This document shows, piece by piece, positions 12,466-23,955 of a DNA stretch of 64,000 nucleotides; within the stretch, counting starts at the first letter, position 1; the number at the start of each line of letters is the position of its first letter. Origin of the DNA: Trichosphaerium sp. ATCC 40318 (lineage: Eukaryota; Discosea; Flabellinia; Trichosidae). Both the position numbers and the translations under genes were made by a program. The stretch is from NCBI GenBank assembly GCA_038496445.1, contig JALMLS010000017.1:186001-250000 (forward strand). Direction: 5' to 3'. The notes under the pieces are model-generated. The model had not been told where the DNA came from and did no database searches. It saw only the letters and a list, made by a program, of their open reading frames with translations.

Positions 12466-15400
12466 ATGCAGTACATCATATTGCTAATAATCACGTGTCT
12501 TTCGTTGCAAGAAGCCACTGTAGGTGCGAAATGAGTAATACAATCTAAACTACAGAATAGGCAAATGAAGACGGTTTTTTGGACGTAACAAAGGCTCCTT
12601 ACAATGCAGACCCTACAGGCAATAGCGATTCTACGTTACCAATCCAAAAAGCAGTAGAGGTGCGAAAATCAACTTACAGTACATGTAATTCCAGTACTAA
12701 CTGAGAAAGCAGTACGCTAGAGTAAACCGCCTGATTGTTTTCTTCCCTAAAGGTAAAAAATAAGAAATATATTGTAGATCACGTGCTAGTTGGCTTTTCT
12801 TCCAAGTGTTTTGCACAGTTAAAACCTAGCCTACTTTTCTCACTTCACATTATACCATAACACGTGATTTAGGTCAATATGTTGTAACCGATACAATTAA
12901 TTGTACCAGTGGAATGGCTCCTAATAACCCGCCCTTAAAGTCTCGGTTAGTAGAATAGTTGAGATCCTTCTTTCTAACGCGCGGAAACAGTGACTTTCCA
13001 AATGTTTTAGTAGGACAGGTGCCAACATCTGGCAACGTTGAAGACAGGCCTAGTCTAATAGTGAAGCAATCAACGCCTGGGTTCACTAGTGTGGATCTCC
13101 CAAAATATGTCGTTCATTTTTGGACATACGGTAATGCCTGCTAAAATCACATGTTTCTTACAATGCAAACAAAAGGGAATACTAAAGATGTGCAACCAAA
13201 TATAAACTTCAATCAAATATTTCAGGGCATAAACATCAAGTATGTACATATTGTTCCGTTAGACAAACAACCTTAAATGCCATCAATATAGAGTTGAGAA
13301 AGGGAACTATGGAGCTATCGGCATTAGACACAGGTACATATAACTAACTTTGTACAGTTTAAACACTGTTGTAGAGCAGCTCAAGGATCAAGCGTCCAAG
13401 ATGTCTTAATACAATTGGAGGATGGTACAGCAGGTCTACAGGTACGCAAGTAGTGATTTACCACTAGAATAGACTAATAACAACAGGGCGCTGCTGGAAG
13501 TGGTGGAAGCCACATTGGCATAACTGTACATGGAGGTAGATTTGGGCTTGATTTGAGAGAAGCTCAGCCTGGTCCAACAGTGGGCACCTTGCGCTATTTG
13601 TTGTGCTCAGTATTTTTGTAGATAACAGGGATGACACTTGTCAACCAATCATGCTCTGCCTTGTTATACGAAGGTAAGAAGAGGTGTAAATAGTCTGTCT
13701 GAAACGGTTGATAGGTTTGCAAACTCTTTCAGCAGTTGGAATTAAAATACAAGCACGTGATTGAAGACGACTTTGTTAACGTTAAATATCATCTCTAGGT
13801 GGGTTCGCATGCACTTGATGAACCTGCTATTCGTATCATTACTGAAGACACCATGCCTGTAGATCCTAAATGTGCAGTTCCTGCCACAAATAATCCTCAA
13901 GTACAACCACAAACTTTTCCTGTAGTAAACTTTATCTAGAAATCTCCACCAGCCCTTTCAGGGCAGCTAAGCCTTGTGGACTCTTCCATAGAATATCTTC
14001 AATACGATAAATCATGTGTTAGTATAATTACTGCTCGTGATTTGTACATGCAAAATGTGTACATTAAGGTACGCGCCACGTGTTGTTTTTGCTTAGTTTT
14101 ACATTTATAGAATTGCGAAAACTTGGTATCTATCCCCACTCTCAAGTACATTGCAGAATCTAAGTACCCTGATTCTTGGACCAAGTGAGCTTTAACTCTT
14201 ATCTTTGAAATAACTTGTCTAACTACTTGAAAGGGTTAATGAATATGCCAAAGGAGTTAAACCTCCAATATACGCTACAAAAGGCAAAAAGTACTTCAAA
14301 TTATAATTTCAAAAATTGTTAAATGAGCACTTACAAGAATAAGATTTCAATACGAGTCTCCAACTTACTTGAACGGAAAACGTTCGTTTGATGAGATACG
14401 AGACATATTATATAAGAGCGAGCCTCCATCAGATTTACAAGTACTACCCTTAAGGTTTTGAAGACCTAAGAAAAATTTAGGAACAACATTTGTGGAACTT
14501 TGCTACTTTTCCGTCTTTTCAGAGCTCTTCGGTTGTAAATGTCAAACTTCCTCCGTACAATGCCAAAGGGTACTAGCTAGACTGTAAATTTTAAAATGGC
14601 TTCTAAGAAAAGATAGGGATGGACTAACTGACGATACCAAAGCGATACAAGATGCTCTAGATCAAACCTCAAATGGAATCGTATTTCTTCCTAAAGGTTC
14701 ATATTCTTAGCTTATTGAAGGCTTACTAACCAAATACATGCAAGGTTACTACCGTATTTCTAAAACTCTTAAAATGGCACCAGGACAAAGCCTCATTGGT
14801 ATAGGTAGGAAAGAACCATATATATTTGTTTAGCAACCTTACCAACTTCAAAGCTCGTCATCTTACATTCATTGCACCTGTAACAGAAGGTGTTGGTGGA
14901 GCAATTGTTGAAACCAGTAATTCTCAAAACATTATCGCTTTCTTGTCAGTGAAGGTAATGAACGTAGTGCATCGTACGTATACTCACTATGGACTATAGA
15001 CGTATCAGCATCTAAAAACCGATTATGCAATCCACTGGTTGGCGAAGAGGTACGAGTGTGTACAAAAAAAAATGATAACACGTGATTAGCGATCAATCTA
15101 TTTACAGACAGGCTCATACTGATCGTGCTAAAGAGTGTTGGGAATTGATGGATATACTTAAAATTAAAGTACCTTGCAAGAATGCAACGAATATAACAGT
15201 ACCTTTGAATTTTGTTTCTGGTCAGGTTTTAGATTTTTTCGAATGATGTTTAACGACCTCATAGGGAGTGGACGTTTTTACAACTTTTATCAAGAGAATT
15301 GGCAATACCAAGTAAACCACGTGATTGCAAGATATCGATTATAATATTCCTCTTAGGATCCTGGTTCTCGACACTTACAGTTGGTAAATGCTTCGAATAT

Positions 15401-16100
15401 AAGGTAGGTGACGAGTTTAATTTAAGTCATTTCTGATATCTGAGACGTTCAATTAAATTAGATGCTATCAATGCAATACCGAACATGGAAGAGGAGATAC
15501 GAATTTCGAAATATCTAATTCTCACCACATTGATATTTATGGAGTAAAGAGCGAAGGCAATTTCCCAGTAAGCACCAAAACAGCATCCAAAAACAAAAAA
15601 AACAAGTACGTAGGTGCTTTGGATAAAGGACAGCAACTTTGTAAGTGTTTATGGATACGGTGGAAATGCTGCTGCTTTACCTAACAATACTCACTACCCT
15701 CCTGGATACTCTATGATAGCACCAACTTTATTTCGTGTCGAGAATGTAAGCCATTTATTGCAAGTGGTTTTTATTTATGGAGTTATTAGACACCAAACTA
15801 CCTCTTGGCTAATTTATGGGATTACGGCCGTATTGACGGTGGTAATTGGTTCACTTTCCCTGGGATCGGTACAAATACATATTCGATTTGGTGATTGCCA
15901 CTAACTAGGTGTAGGTGTAAATCCGAAACTTTGGAACATTGCAGTTGATATAAACAATGGCGACGAAATTGTAAATTCTTTACATCTTAAACCCAGCTAA
16001 CATCACCTTCTAGGTACCCGCATGTCCGTCGCCCCACAAAGGAGAACTATTTACTTGCGTGCTCGATCGCCCTGTTGTAATGAAACGTAGTACAAGCTAA
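12466..16100 (+). CDS. Secreted two-domain beta-helix glycosidase, GH55/Pectate_lyase_3 type
   Basis: ATG at 12466 gives a signal peptide (MQYIILLIITCLSLQEA). Exon 2 has FLDVTKAPYNADPTGNSDST, the hallmark start of a Pectate_lyase_3 right-handed beta-helix domain. After an intron this continues RLIVFFPKG, then QYVVTDTINC across a longer intron (12753-12872). A second copy begins about 14540 with NVKLPPYNAK, DGLTDDTKAIQDALDQ, IVFLPKG and YYRISKTLKMAPGQSL. Two such domains in tandem are characteristic of GH55 exo-beta-1,3-glucanases. The last exon encodes CPSPHKGELFTCVLDRP and ends in TAA at 16098-16100. The gene has many introns of about 40-60 nt, one apparently GC-AG (13753-13798). Likely role: secreted degradation or remodelling of beta-1,3-glucan. 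The catalytic residue was not identified. Confidence 0.72.
13753..13798 (+). other. GC-AG intron, donor GCACGTGAT
   Basis: Joining ATA CAA to GTG GGT TCG keeps the frame and removes 46 nt starting GCACGTGATT and ending CTCTAG. Using the nearby GTG as a conventional donor leaves the wrong phase and runs into a TGA. The intron contains TTGTTAACGT as a branch-like motif. Confidence 0.6.
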
Positions 16101-16350
16101 TGTAACTGAATTCTATGCTATAAACTGAGTTCCTAATAGTTTTCCTTCGTTTTCTCATTTTGCTTCTGTGAATTTTGTTATAACTCCATGATTCTTTTGC
16201 AAGTGGTATTCTATTAGCAATAAGAAAGATGTAATCACGTTAAATAACATGTAGTGTAAAGCTCACCACTAACATGAAGCCAATTGTCGTGGTAGCCAAT
16301 CTTGTCTACTCTGGTGTAGTAAAGTTGCTTAATCTCGGTGATGTATGTTC

Positions 16351-17817
16351 TCAAAGAGAAGTAGTAAGCTCGGCATGTAGGTAACCACGACCACGAGGTG
16401 GTTTTGTTGTATTAAATACAATCTCACCAATGAACGCATCAACTTTTTGAGCGCTACCTCTCCGTTTGTATAATTCACCCATGCATTGTATCAAAGCCCT
16501 ATCTACGTTTTAAAATTCTTCTCAGAAATGATACGTACCTTTGTGTTGCTTTCTTTGACATAACAGGGAACTTATTCCATTGCCAAGTGTATCCTGGTTC
16601 CAATAATTGTAATACTTGAGGGTAATACTGTAACATAGTATGGCCACCATTACGAGAGATTTGAGAAAGAGAAACACGGTACCTATACAACACATTAAGT
16701 AATATAAGGTATATGTAACTATTACTCACCACATGTCTGGTCGTGTAATTTGTAAGTCATCCGACAATGTCCTTAGGAAATTAACTTGATTTCTTTTGTC
16801 TATCCAATAGTTCGCAGGTCGAGCTTGCGCGAAACGCCAACTATAGTCTGGGAACACTTCCTTAAGTACATTCGATAGCGATCCTTTTTGACTATGTCAA
16901 GGTAAGTAAGTGAAACAATCAACACCTTTGGTACGCGTACATAATATCGCCTCCGCCAATTTTCTTCACATCCAAGTGTGTAACAGAATACCAATCATTA
17001 AGCGCCTTTAACCGTAAACTCTCACCAACGTAGTTGACGCGGTTGCATAATTGCTTGAACCATTTGCTGAAATAGAGTTAATTTAATTTCAACATACAAC
17101 CCTCAATAGATGACATACTCGAACAACCGAGGATCCCATTCGAAGTCAGGGTACAGAGCTTTAACTGTGTTAAATACTGATCCTCCATATCTACTATGAG
17201 TTAGAGTTATTCGTCATTAAAATAAATACCTATTTAGAATACCACTTCCTCCATGTGCAACAATTTTATCCCACGTGACATGGTACCATTTATGAAGATC
17301 TGTTATACCAAGCTTTTCTCCTATTTCGTTCCACTTAGCTCGTTGGTTATCTTCACTACTCCAAAATCGCGTAGGCGCCATACTTGAATAGTTTTAGAGT
17401 TATGTTTGGTAAGGGCGTTTAGAATCATGTTGGAATGTGACACTTACGAAAATTTCCATGGACACCAATCGAAATTGGGATACAACGCCTCCAAAGTCTT
17501 TGATGCTGAATTACCGTGCCTTTGGCGGTTAGTTTTACTTTAATTATTATTGTTACCTGTCAACTATGCCTCTACCACCATAACGCTGTAATTTATCGAT
17601 CGTTACGCTGTACCAAGCGTCTAAAGTGTATACTTGGAGAGCTGGTGCGATGATAGAGTCTGACAAACGTTACAACTGTATATTACATGCAATACGCACC
17701 AAAATGCTCTCTTTGACTTTTCACATCACTCCAACGCGTTCTGGTACCTATCAAATATGTAAAAACGATACTATTCAGCAGTTATGTACGACGTAGTGCC
17801 TGCGACGTTATGTTCAT
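16351..17817 (-). CDS. DWY-repeat protein (four repeats), function unknown
   Basis: The start at 17817 gives MNITSQAL, followed by about four ~70-residue repeats split by introns. Each repeat has W..NQR..F, then a 'L..WY.V' block, a GG pair and a YP..W..F ending. Examples are TLDAWYSVTIDKLQRYGG with ALYPNFDWCPWKF, TDLHKWYHVTWDKIVAHGG with ALYPDFEWDPRLF, ALNDWYSVTHLDVKKIGGG, and RPDMWYRVSLSQISRNGG with LEPGYTWQWNKF. The C-terminal exon (ending RGYLHAELTTSL, TGA at 16351) is basic. I know this repeat type only from hypothetical proteins of protists and fungi. The pattern is clear but no function is established. It lies head-to-head with a paralogue at 17930. Confidence 0.7.
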
Positions 17818-17929
17818 GACAGCAGCTGTGTTAGAATACAACAAACTTAAGATCAACACCATTCAACTTAACTGACGTACAGGCACAGCCACTACTGTAA
17901 CGGTACGGTCAGCTAATAGCATAATCGCC
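17818..17929. promoter_or_regulatory. Short divergent intergenic region between paralogues
   Basis: Only 112 bp separate the predicted start codons of the two oppositely oriented DWY-repeat genes, so the pair probably shares one bidirectional promoter. I see no convincing TATA box; the assignment is by position only. Confidence 0.45.
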
Positions 17930-19459
17930 ATGCGCTTCAAATACAGCGCAAATGCGCGAAAGACTGTAATAGACAACGCAGCCCGGCAAATGGCCATTAA
18001 AACAGCTAGTGATTGGTACAATGTCACATATAATGACATGATACACTGTAGAGACGTAAAGACGCTAGCGTGCGCACCAACATGAACCTGAACGCGCTGT
18101 AACCTCGTTTCTAGAAGCCAGCACAACAACTCCCTACTTCAAATCTTACAAGCGACATTCACGGACTATGATTGGGATCCTTGCAAGTTCAGGTGCCAAA
18201 AACAACTTTTTGACATTTCAGTAAATTTTATTCAAGCCGTTGCCCAGCTGGCTATTGGAATAGCTTAGATAATCAACGACAGGTGTTCAACGCCCTGGCA
18301 GAAGAGTTTGAAATCAAAGAGCTGGATGGATGGTATAACATAACCTCTAAGCACATTTCAAAAAGAGCTAGCTTCTTAGCGTACAAACAAGTTTATTCCC
18401 CGTGATTACTAAACTAACAGTTTATTATGAAAGAAAGGACTATGGACGATCTGTTTATAACTGTGTTTCAACCCTTTACCCTGACCATAACTGGGCCAAA
18501 TGGAACTTCTCGTATGTTGTTATACTCTATGCATTACCTAACTTATAATAGACACGTTCCAACTAATCATTGGGTTGGTATTGATGAAAGAAGGAACTAC
18601 TTTAACGTACTTGCTGAACGCATAGGGCTTAAGCACTTGGACGATTGGTATAAAATAGAGAACTCAGATATAGAGGAAGCTACCACCATATTGTAACACT
18701 CCATTTGGAAACTTAGTTTAACATAAATTTAGAAATATGTACAATTTCTCACTTTCTGCTTGTTTGCAAGACCTATTCAGATACCACAAGTGGCAACCTT
18801 GGAAGTTCAGGTAGCTATAAAATCCATTAAATCCATTCCCTTATATAATTCTAGGCGTACGCCTGCACATCACTGGGACAGTATGTATCACCAGAGAGAT
18901 TTCCTCGCAAACATTGAACAGCAGTTGAACATGAAAACTCTCGATGAATGGTACACTCAAGACTATAAACTTTTGCACAAGGATGGTTTGGCTCTCGTTA
19001 GAAGGTGCACAGCATTCTACACTACGACGAAATTGATTGGATTTTAGGTACCCCACAACGCCCCATGCACTCAAAGCAATCTATCCCAACTACAACTGGC
19101 GTAACAACAAATTCCGACCTTACTGGCTTCAGAAAGAAAACCAAGTAGCTTTCTTACACTCACTGAAGACAAACCTACACATCACTAGTCCTGAGATGTG
19201 GTACGTATTCTTGACAACATTGTATCCTCAACCTGTTAATATTTTCAAAAAAAAAGGTACCAAGTTTCGCAAAGGCAGCTCATGACTTTTGGTGGCGGTG
19301 GTTTATTCAAAGTATGGCCACGTGTTCTTGAAAATTACGAAACTGAGTACAACTTCAATTGGAAACTATTTCGTACACTTCAAAAGAACACACAACAGAG
19401 GTACTGCGTTGTATACATGTTTACCTGATACAAAAATAGGATGCTCACAAAAAACCTAA
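17930..19459 (+). CDS. DWY-repeat protein (five repeats), paralogue of the divergent neighbour
   Basis: The start at 17930 (MRFKYSANARKT) leads into five repeats joined in frame across short introns. Their blocks are ASDWYNVTYNDM with DYDWDPCKF; LDGWYNITSKHI with STLYPDHNWAKWNF; LDDWYKIENSDI with RYHKWQPWKF; LDEWYTQDYK with AIYPNYNWRNNKF; and PEMWYQVSQRQLMTFGGGG with EYNFNWKLF. The last repeat resembles the last repeat of the divergent neighbour (shared 'NQV.FL..L' and 'P.VL' patterns), so the two are duplicates. The exon after 19407 is short and ends at TAA 19457-19459 in the preferred phase. Function unknown. Confidence 0.7.
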
Positions 19460-19545
19460 AAAATATATTCAACCACCGTCTACGCAAACGAATCTCACGT
19501 AGTATACGCTCTTAAGTTAACAAGTTGCTCGACAATATAAAGCTA

Positions 19546-21238
19546 ATGGAAGGGGAAGACTACGTTGATCCTAAGATGAAGTTGAAATACTTACAAGAAA
19601 CAGTTGAATGGTAGAAGGGAATGCGCTCGTACTATTATTTTGACCGTAGTCTAGGATAGAAAAAGCTCTTCTACACGAAGACCAGAAAGAATTTAAAGTA
19701 GCTGTGCCAGCCTATAAAAACGCTGAAGAATCGATTGGGCATTGTTTACGTACACGTTTAACAAGAAGTGAAAAGGTAGCAATGCAATCAATGCTGCTTC
19801 AATCCGCTAACATTTTAAGCGTTCGATAGATTTGTTGCGTTGGATAGTTAAATTGCGCCAAGCACAAGCAAATTCCCACCTACCAAATTCAGAACCAGAA
19901 CCAATAACAGAAATACAACAATATAACGAGCCACAAACACCAACAGATGATGCGACTACTCGAACAACTAAAACAAATCCATCACTTTTCACAAGTGTGA
20001 TTGGACTACGTGAGGCCAAAAATGCTCTGCTTGAAGCTTTGGTGCTCCCACAGCGCTTTCCAGAATTGTTTGTTGGTAACAGATCTCAAGGGAACATATG
20101 TGCTAACTAGCTACTCAGGTTCTTTACAGCGCTCCCAAACGATACTCCTGTATGGGGTGCGTGTAACCGTATTTACAGTCCTAACATCTTCTAGCCTCCA
20201 GGTTCGTTGGTAACTAACTAGCACTTCAATCAAACAGTTTGCATAGGCAATGGCAAAACTATGTTAACAACTGCTGTGGCTGCAGAAGCTTCATTTAAAC
20301 TGATTACCATTACATCATCTAATATCGTTTCTATGTGGTTCGGTCAATCCGAACAGTACGCGCGCCAGTCTCCATCCAAAGTATAGGACTTACAATTGTT
20401 AGAAAACTTCGGAAGTTATTCGAAGAGAGCGCTAAGCAAGCTCCTGTTGTGATATTCTTAGACGAGATTGATGGACTGGTGCGACAACGTAATCAACAAG
20501 AAGATGAAACAACCCGAAGAATAAAGACGGAATTTTTACGTTGGCTAGAATGTACAAAGCACTTTATAACTGCCTTCCTAATGCATCTCCTGTAGCTCTA
20601 CCAGAGGGAGTATATGTAGTAGCTGCCACAAACGTCCCTTGGGATATAGACAGTGCTATCTTACGTAGATTCGATAGACGCCTGTATATCCCACTGCCAA
20701 GCGCAACAGCGCGAAAGGAAATGTTTTCAGTGCTGCTAAACAACACATGGTATTCATGTCTCTAGTATACACATTTTAAACAAAACACTCTGTTGTAGGC
20801 AGGATGATAATTTTCTCGAAGAGCTTAGCCTCCTATCTGAGGGATTTTCTGCTTCAGATGTGCGCTCAGTATGTAAAAGAGCTCTGTTGGTATGTTTTAG
20901 TGATGCTACGGCTTAGTATTAACTATCTCTTAGAGACCTATAGATAGTTTATTGCTTGTCAATCATTTTGTAGTTTTTTTTGAGAACTCCATAAAATACT
21001 ACACCCCGTGCGCAAAAAGTAATCCAGATAGCATTGAAATACGATTAATGGACATACACGATGGGAAAGTTAAACCACGCAAGCTTACAAAGGTTTCAAC
21101 GGACGATTTTCTAAAAATGAAAAAAAATCTAAAACTGTGTAGGATGACGTTCTTTTGAGTGTCAAGGAATACACTAGGACAGTTACCAATGCTCAAATAG
21201 AACAATACGCCCATTTTTGTGCTGGTTCTAAACCATAA
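19546..21238 (+). CDS. MIT-domain AAA ATPase of the Vps4/katanin/spastin group
   Basis: The start at 19546 (MEGEDYVDPKMKLKYLQETV) joins through two introns to a three-helix MIT-like region (HEDQKEFKVAVPAYKNAEES, then RSIDLLRWIVKLRQAQ). A low-complexity linker follows, then the AAA core. VIGLREAKNALLEAL is followed by the Walker A GPPGNGKT, assembled across a 7-nt microexon. Next come Walker B VIFLDEID, VVAATNVPWDID, the arginine-finger region RRFDRRLYIPLPS, and a C-terminal region with LTKDDVLLSVKEY..TVTNAQIEQYAHF matching the family's C-terminal helices. TAA is at 21236-21238. Family members sever microtubules or disassemble ESCRT-III; substrate choice cannot be decided here. The last intron (21092-21141) is ambiguous because it also reads VSTDDFLKMKKN in frame. 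Confidence 0.85.
20195..20201 (+). other. 7-nt microexon in the Walker A motif
   Basis: CCTCCAG is flanked by intron 20157-20194 (GTGCGT..CTAG) and intron 20202-20246 (GTTCGT..ATAG). Joining TATGGG + CCTCCAG + GCAATGGCAAAACT yields YGPPGNGKT, the required P-loop. Without the microexon the frame and the P-loop are lost. Confidence 0.85.
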
Positions 21239-21528
21239 TCAGACAAAAGAATTGCTGTACTCAAAGATTGCTTTAACAGCGTCCATATAGCGTAAAATAA
21301 ACAAACAAAACATCGCTGGGGTCATTGGTGTTTGATCAATTACACCAAAAATACTCACATGAAATAATGTAAACAATCATGCGTATTTTGCAGAGTAGTA
21401 AGTTGCATGAACTAGCGGAATTGTGTGCGAGTTTTTATTTGAAAGAAGAAATAAATAGCGTGAAAAAAAAACAAAGTCAAAATAATTTTTTACTGGTCCA
21501 AAAACTCCACTCCCAATAGCTCCAGCAC
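21239..21528. other. Intergenic region upstream of the Rab11-like gene
   Basis: About 290 bp between the AAA gene stop and the Rab11-like start. It presumably holds the 3' end of one and the promoter of the other. No specific element is recognised. Confidence 0.4.
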
Positions 21529-22680
<1,152 letters not shown>

Positions 22681-22821
22681 ATGCCTTACCCAATACTCAT
22701 ATGCTGCTTATAGCTGTGTTAATAGTTAAATAAATTGATTGTAACAATCTGTGAGCGGTTTTTTTTACTTATGGCTTAACTTCTATCGCTTACCACAAAC
22801 CGCAGAACAAGAAGAAACGAA

Positions 22822-23154
22822 ATGAACCGCATTGGATCAGGTTTAGGCACTCGTGTGGCATACAACGCAATTCGTAGAGCAAGACTCCCACGTCAACCAG
22901 TGCGAAATATGGGCGATGAAGGCGATGTTGCTCCTCTTAAAACCTACTTCGTAATGGCTACACCTGTACTTTGGGCGACCTTTTTTTACAGTATGATGGT
23001 AGAAGGACAAGCAAACCACGCAAGAAGTAAATTAGAGTACCCTCACATGAATGTCGCTAATTGCGAGTTCCCTTGGTTCGATGGAGAACTCAGTCTGTTC
23101 GATGGTATCGACAAATACTTTAACTTTGGCTTGGTTGAACACGATGAAGATTAA
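22822..23154 (+). CDS. COX6A: Cytochrome c oxidase subunit VIa, mitochondrial
   Basis: A single exon of 110 residues. The first ~30 residues are basic and lack acids (MNRIGSGLGTRVAYNAIRRA), a mitochondrial presequence. One hydrophobic helix (FVMATPVLWATFFYSMMV) precedes the family signature 'YPHMNV..CEFPWFDGELSLFDG', which corresponds to YPHLxIRxKPFPWGDGxxTLFHN of COX6A. A short C-terminal tail ends VEHDED. COX6A is an accessory, single-span subunit on the periphery of complex IV in the inner mitochondrial membrane. The promoter lies in the ~140 bp after the Rab11-like gene. Confidence 0.82.
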   Translation: MNRIGSGLGTRVAYNAIRRARLPRQPVRNMGDEGDVAPLKTYFVMATPVLWATFFYSMMVEGQANHARSKLEYPHMNVANCEFPWFDGELSLFDGIDKYFNFGLVEHDED

Positions 23155-23209
23155 AACAACCACAAAAACACAAAAAACTATTCGAGCATTGTATAAAGCA
23201 AAAAAACAC

Positions 23210-23501
23210 TCAGCTATCCAAGTACTTCAAACCACTACCATCTAATGTAGGGAAGAGTACAAATACAATTTTATTACCAAACTCTGCGTAATCTCTTTCA
23301 TAAACTGGCCTTCTAGGTGTACGGCTTGTTTATTTTAACCCTCTAGTAGATAATTTAGCAGTATTCGAAGGCTGCGAGTGTTAAGAAAGCTTGTGGCCTA
23401 ACCGCGATTTTTTTTTGTAGACGCGTAAAGAATTGCTTATATAGCTTCCTAGCCGTGTTTCGAAAGCGCAATAGTGCTACGTCACTAGTAACAGTGCTCA
23501 T
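23210..23501 (-). CDS. Possible small two- or three-exon protein
   Basis: The minus-strand ATG at 23501 opens MSTVTSDVALLRFRNTARKL. The exon near 23400-23350 reads ATSFLNTRSLRILLNYLLEG. It joins across an intron (GTTAAA..CTAG) to RPVYERDYAEFGNKIVFVLF, and the frame ends LKYLDS and TGA at 23210-23212. The exact first donor is unsure. The size and hydrophobic stretch fit a small mitochondrial or membrane protein, but no family is recognised. It converges with COX6A. Confidence 0.4.
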
Positions 23502-23955
23502 TCAACCCCTTGCGTACTCTGTGAGCCTTTTTTACGTAAAGTTAATTTTTTTCAAAATGTACTTCAATACAATTTGAGTTCTTCGCTACGGTAACACCCC
23601 CTGATGCTAGCAGCTTGTAGGAGGTAGTTTTTCTTAAATGTCATCTTTTCGGACAATGCGATACTTCCAGAATAGTGACACGCTTCTTTTTAAGTCTACT
23701 TGCTTTGCGTACATCGTGGTTGCGCAGTTATTGGCACAGAGCACCGAAAAGACACTAGTAACTTGAAAGGCTTTTTTATTTTGTTTGAAGAGTGCAAAGC
23801 GAGAATAATCGCTTGGTGATTGCTTGGTGTCTGAATATATAAAGGCGGGCTTTGGTCCTAAGTATGTAAGAATAATGGAAGAAACCTGGATGTACCTCAA
23901 ACTATATAAACCACTGTACAATACAGGCAACTTGTATTCAGTAGTGGTAGAGGTG
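23502..23955 (-). other. Region between small gene and Dicer-like stop, with an open frame
   Basis: A minus-strand frame (about 23949-23634) reads LGPKPAFIYSDTKQSPSD and ends VRKDDI. It overlaps the end of the Dicer-like gene and could be its alternative last exon if the GTGTTT at the Dicer stop is used as a donor. Otherwise nothing is recognised here. Confidence 0.3.
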
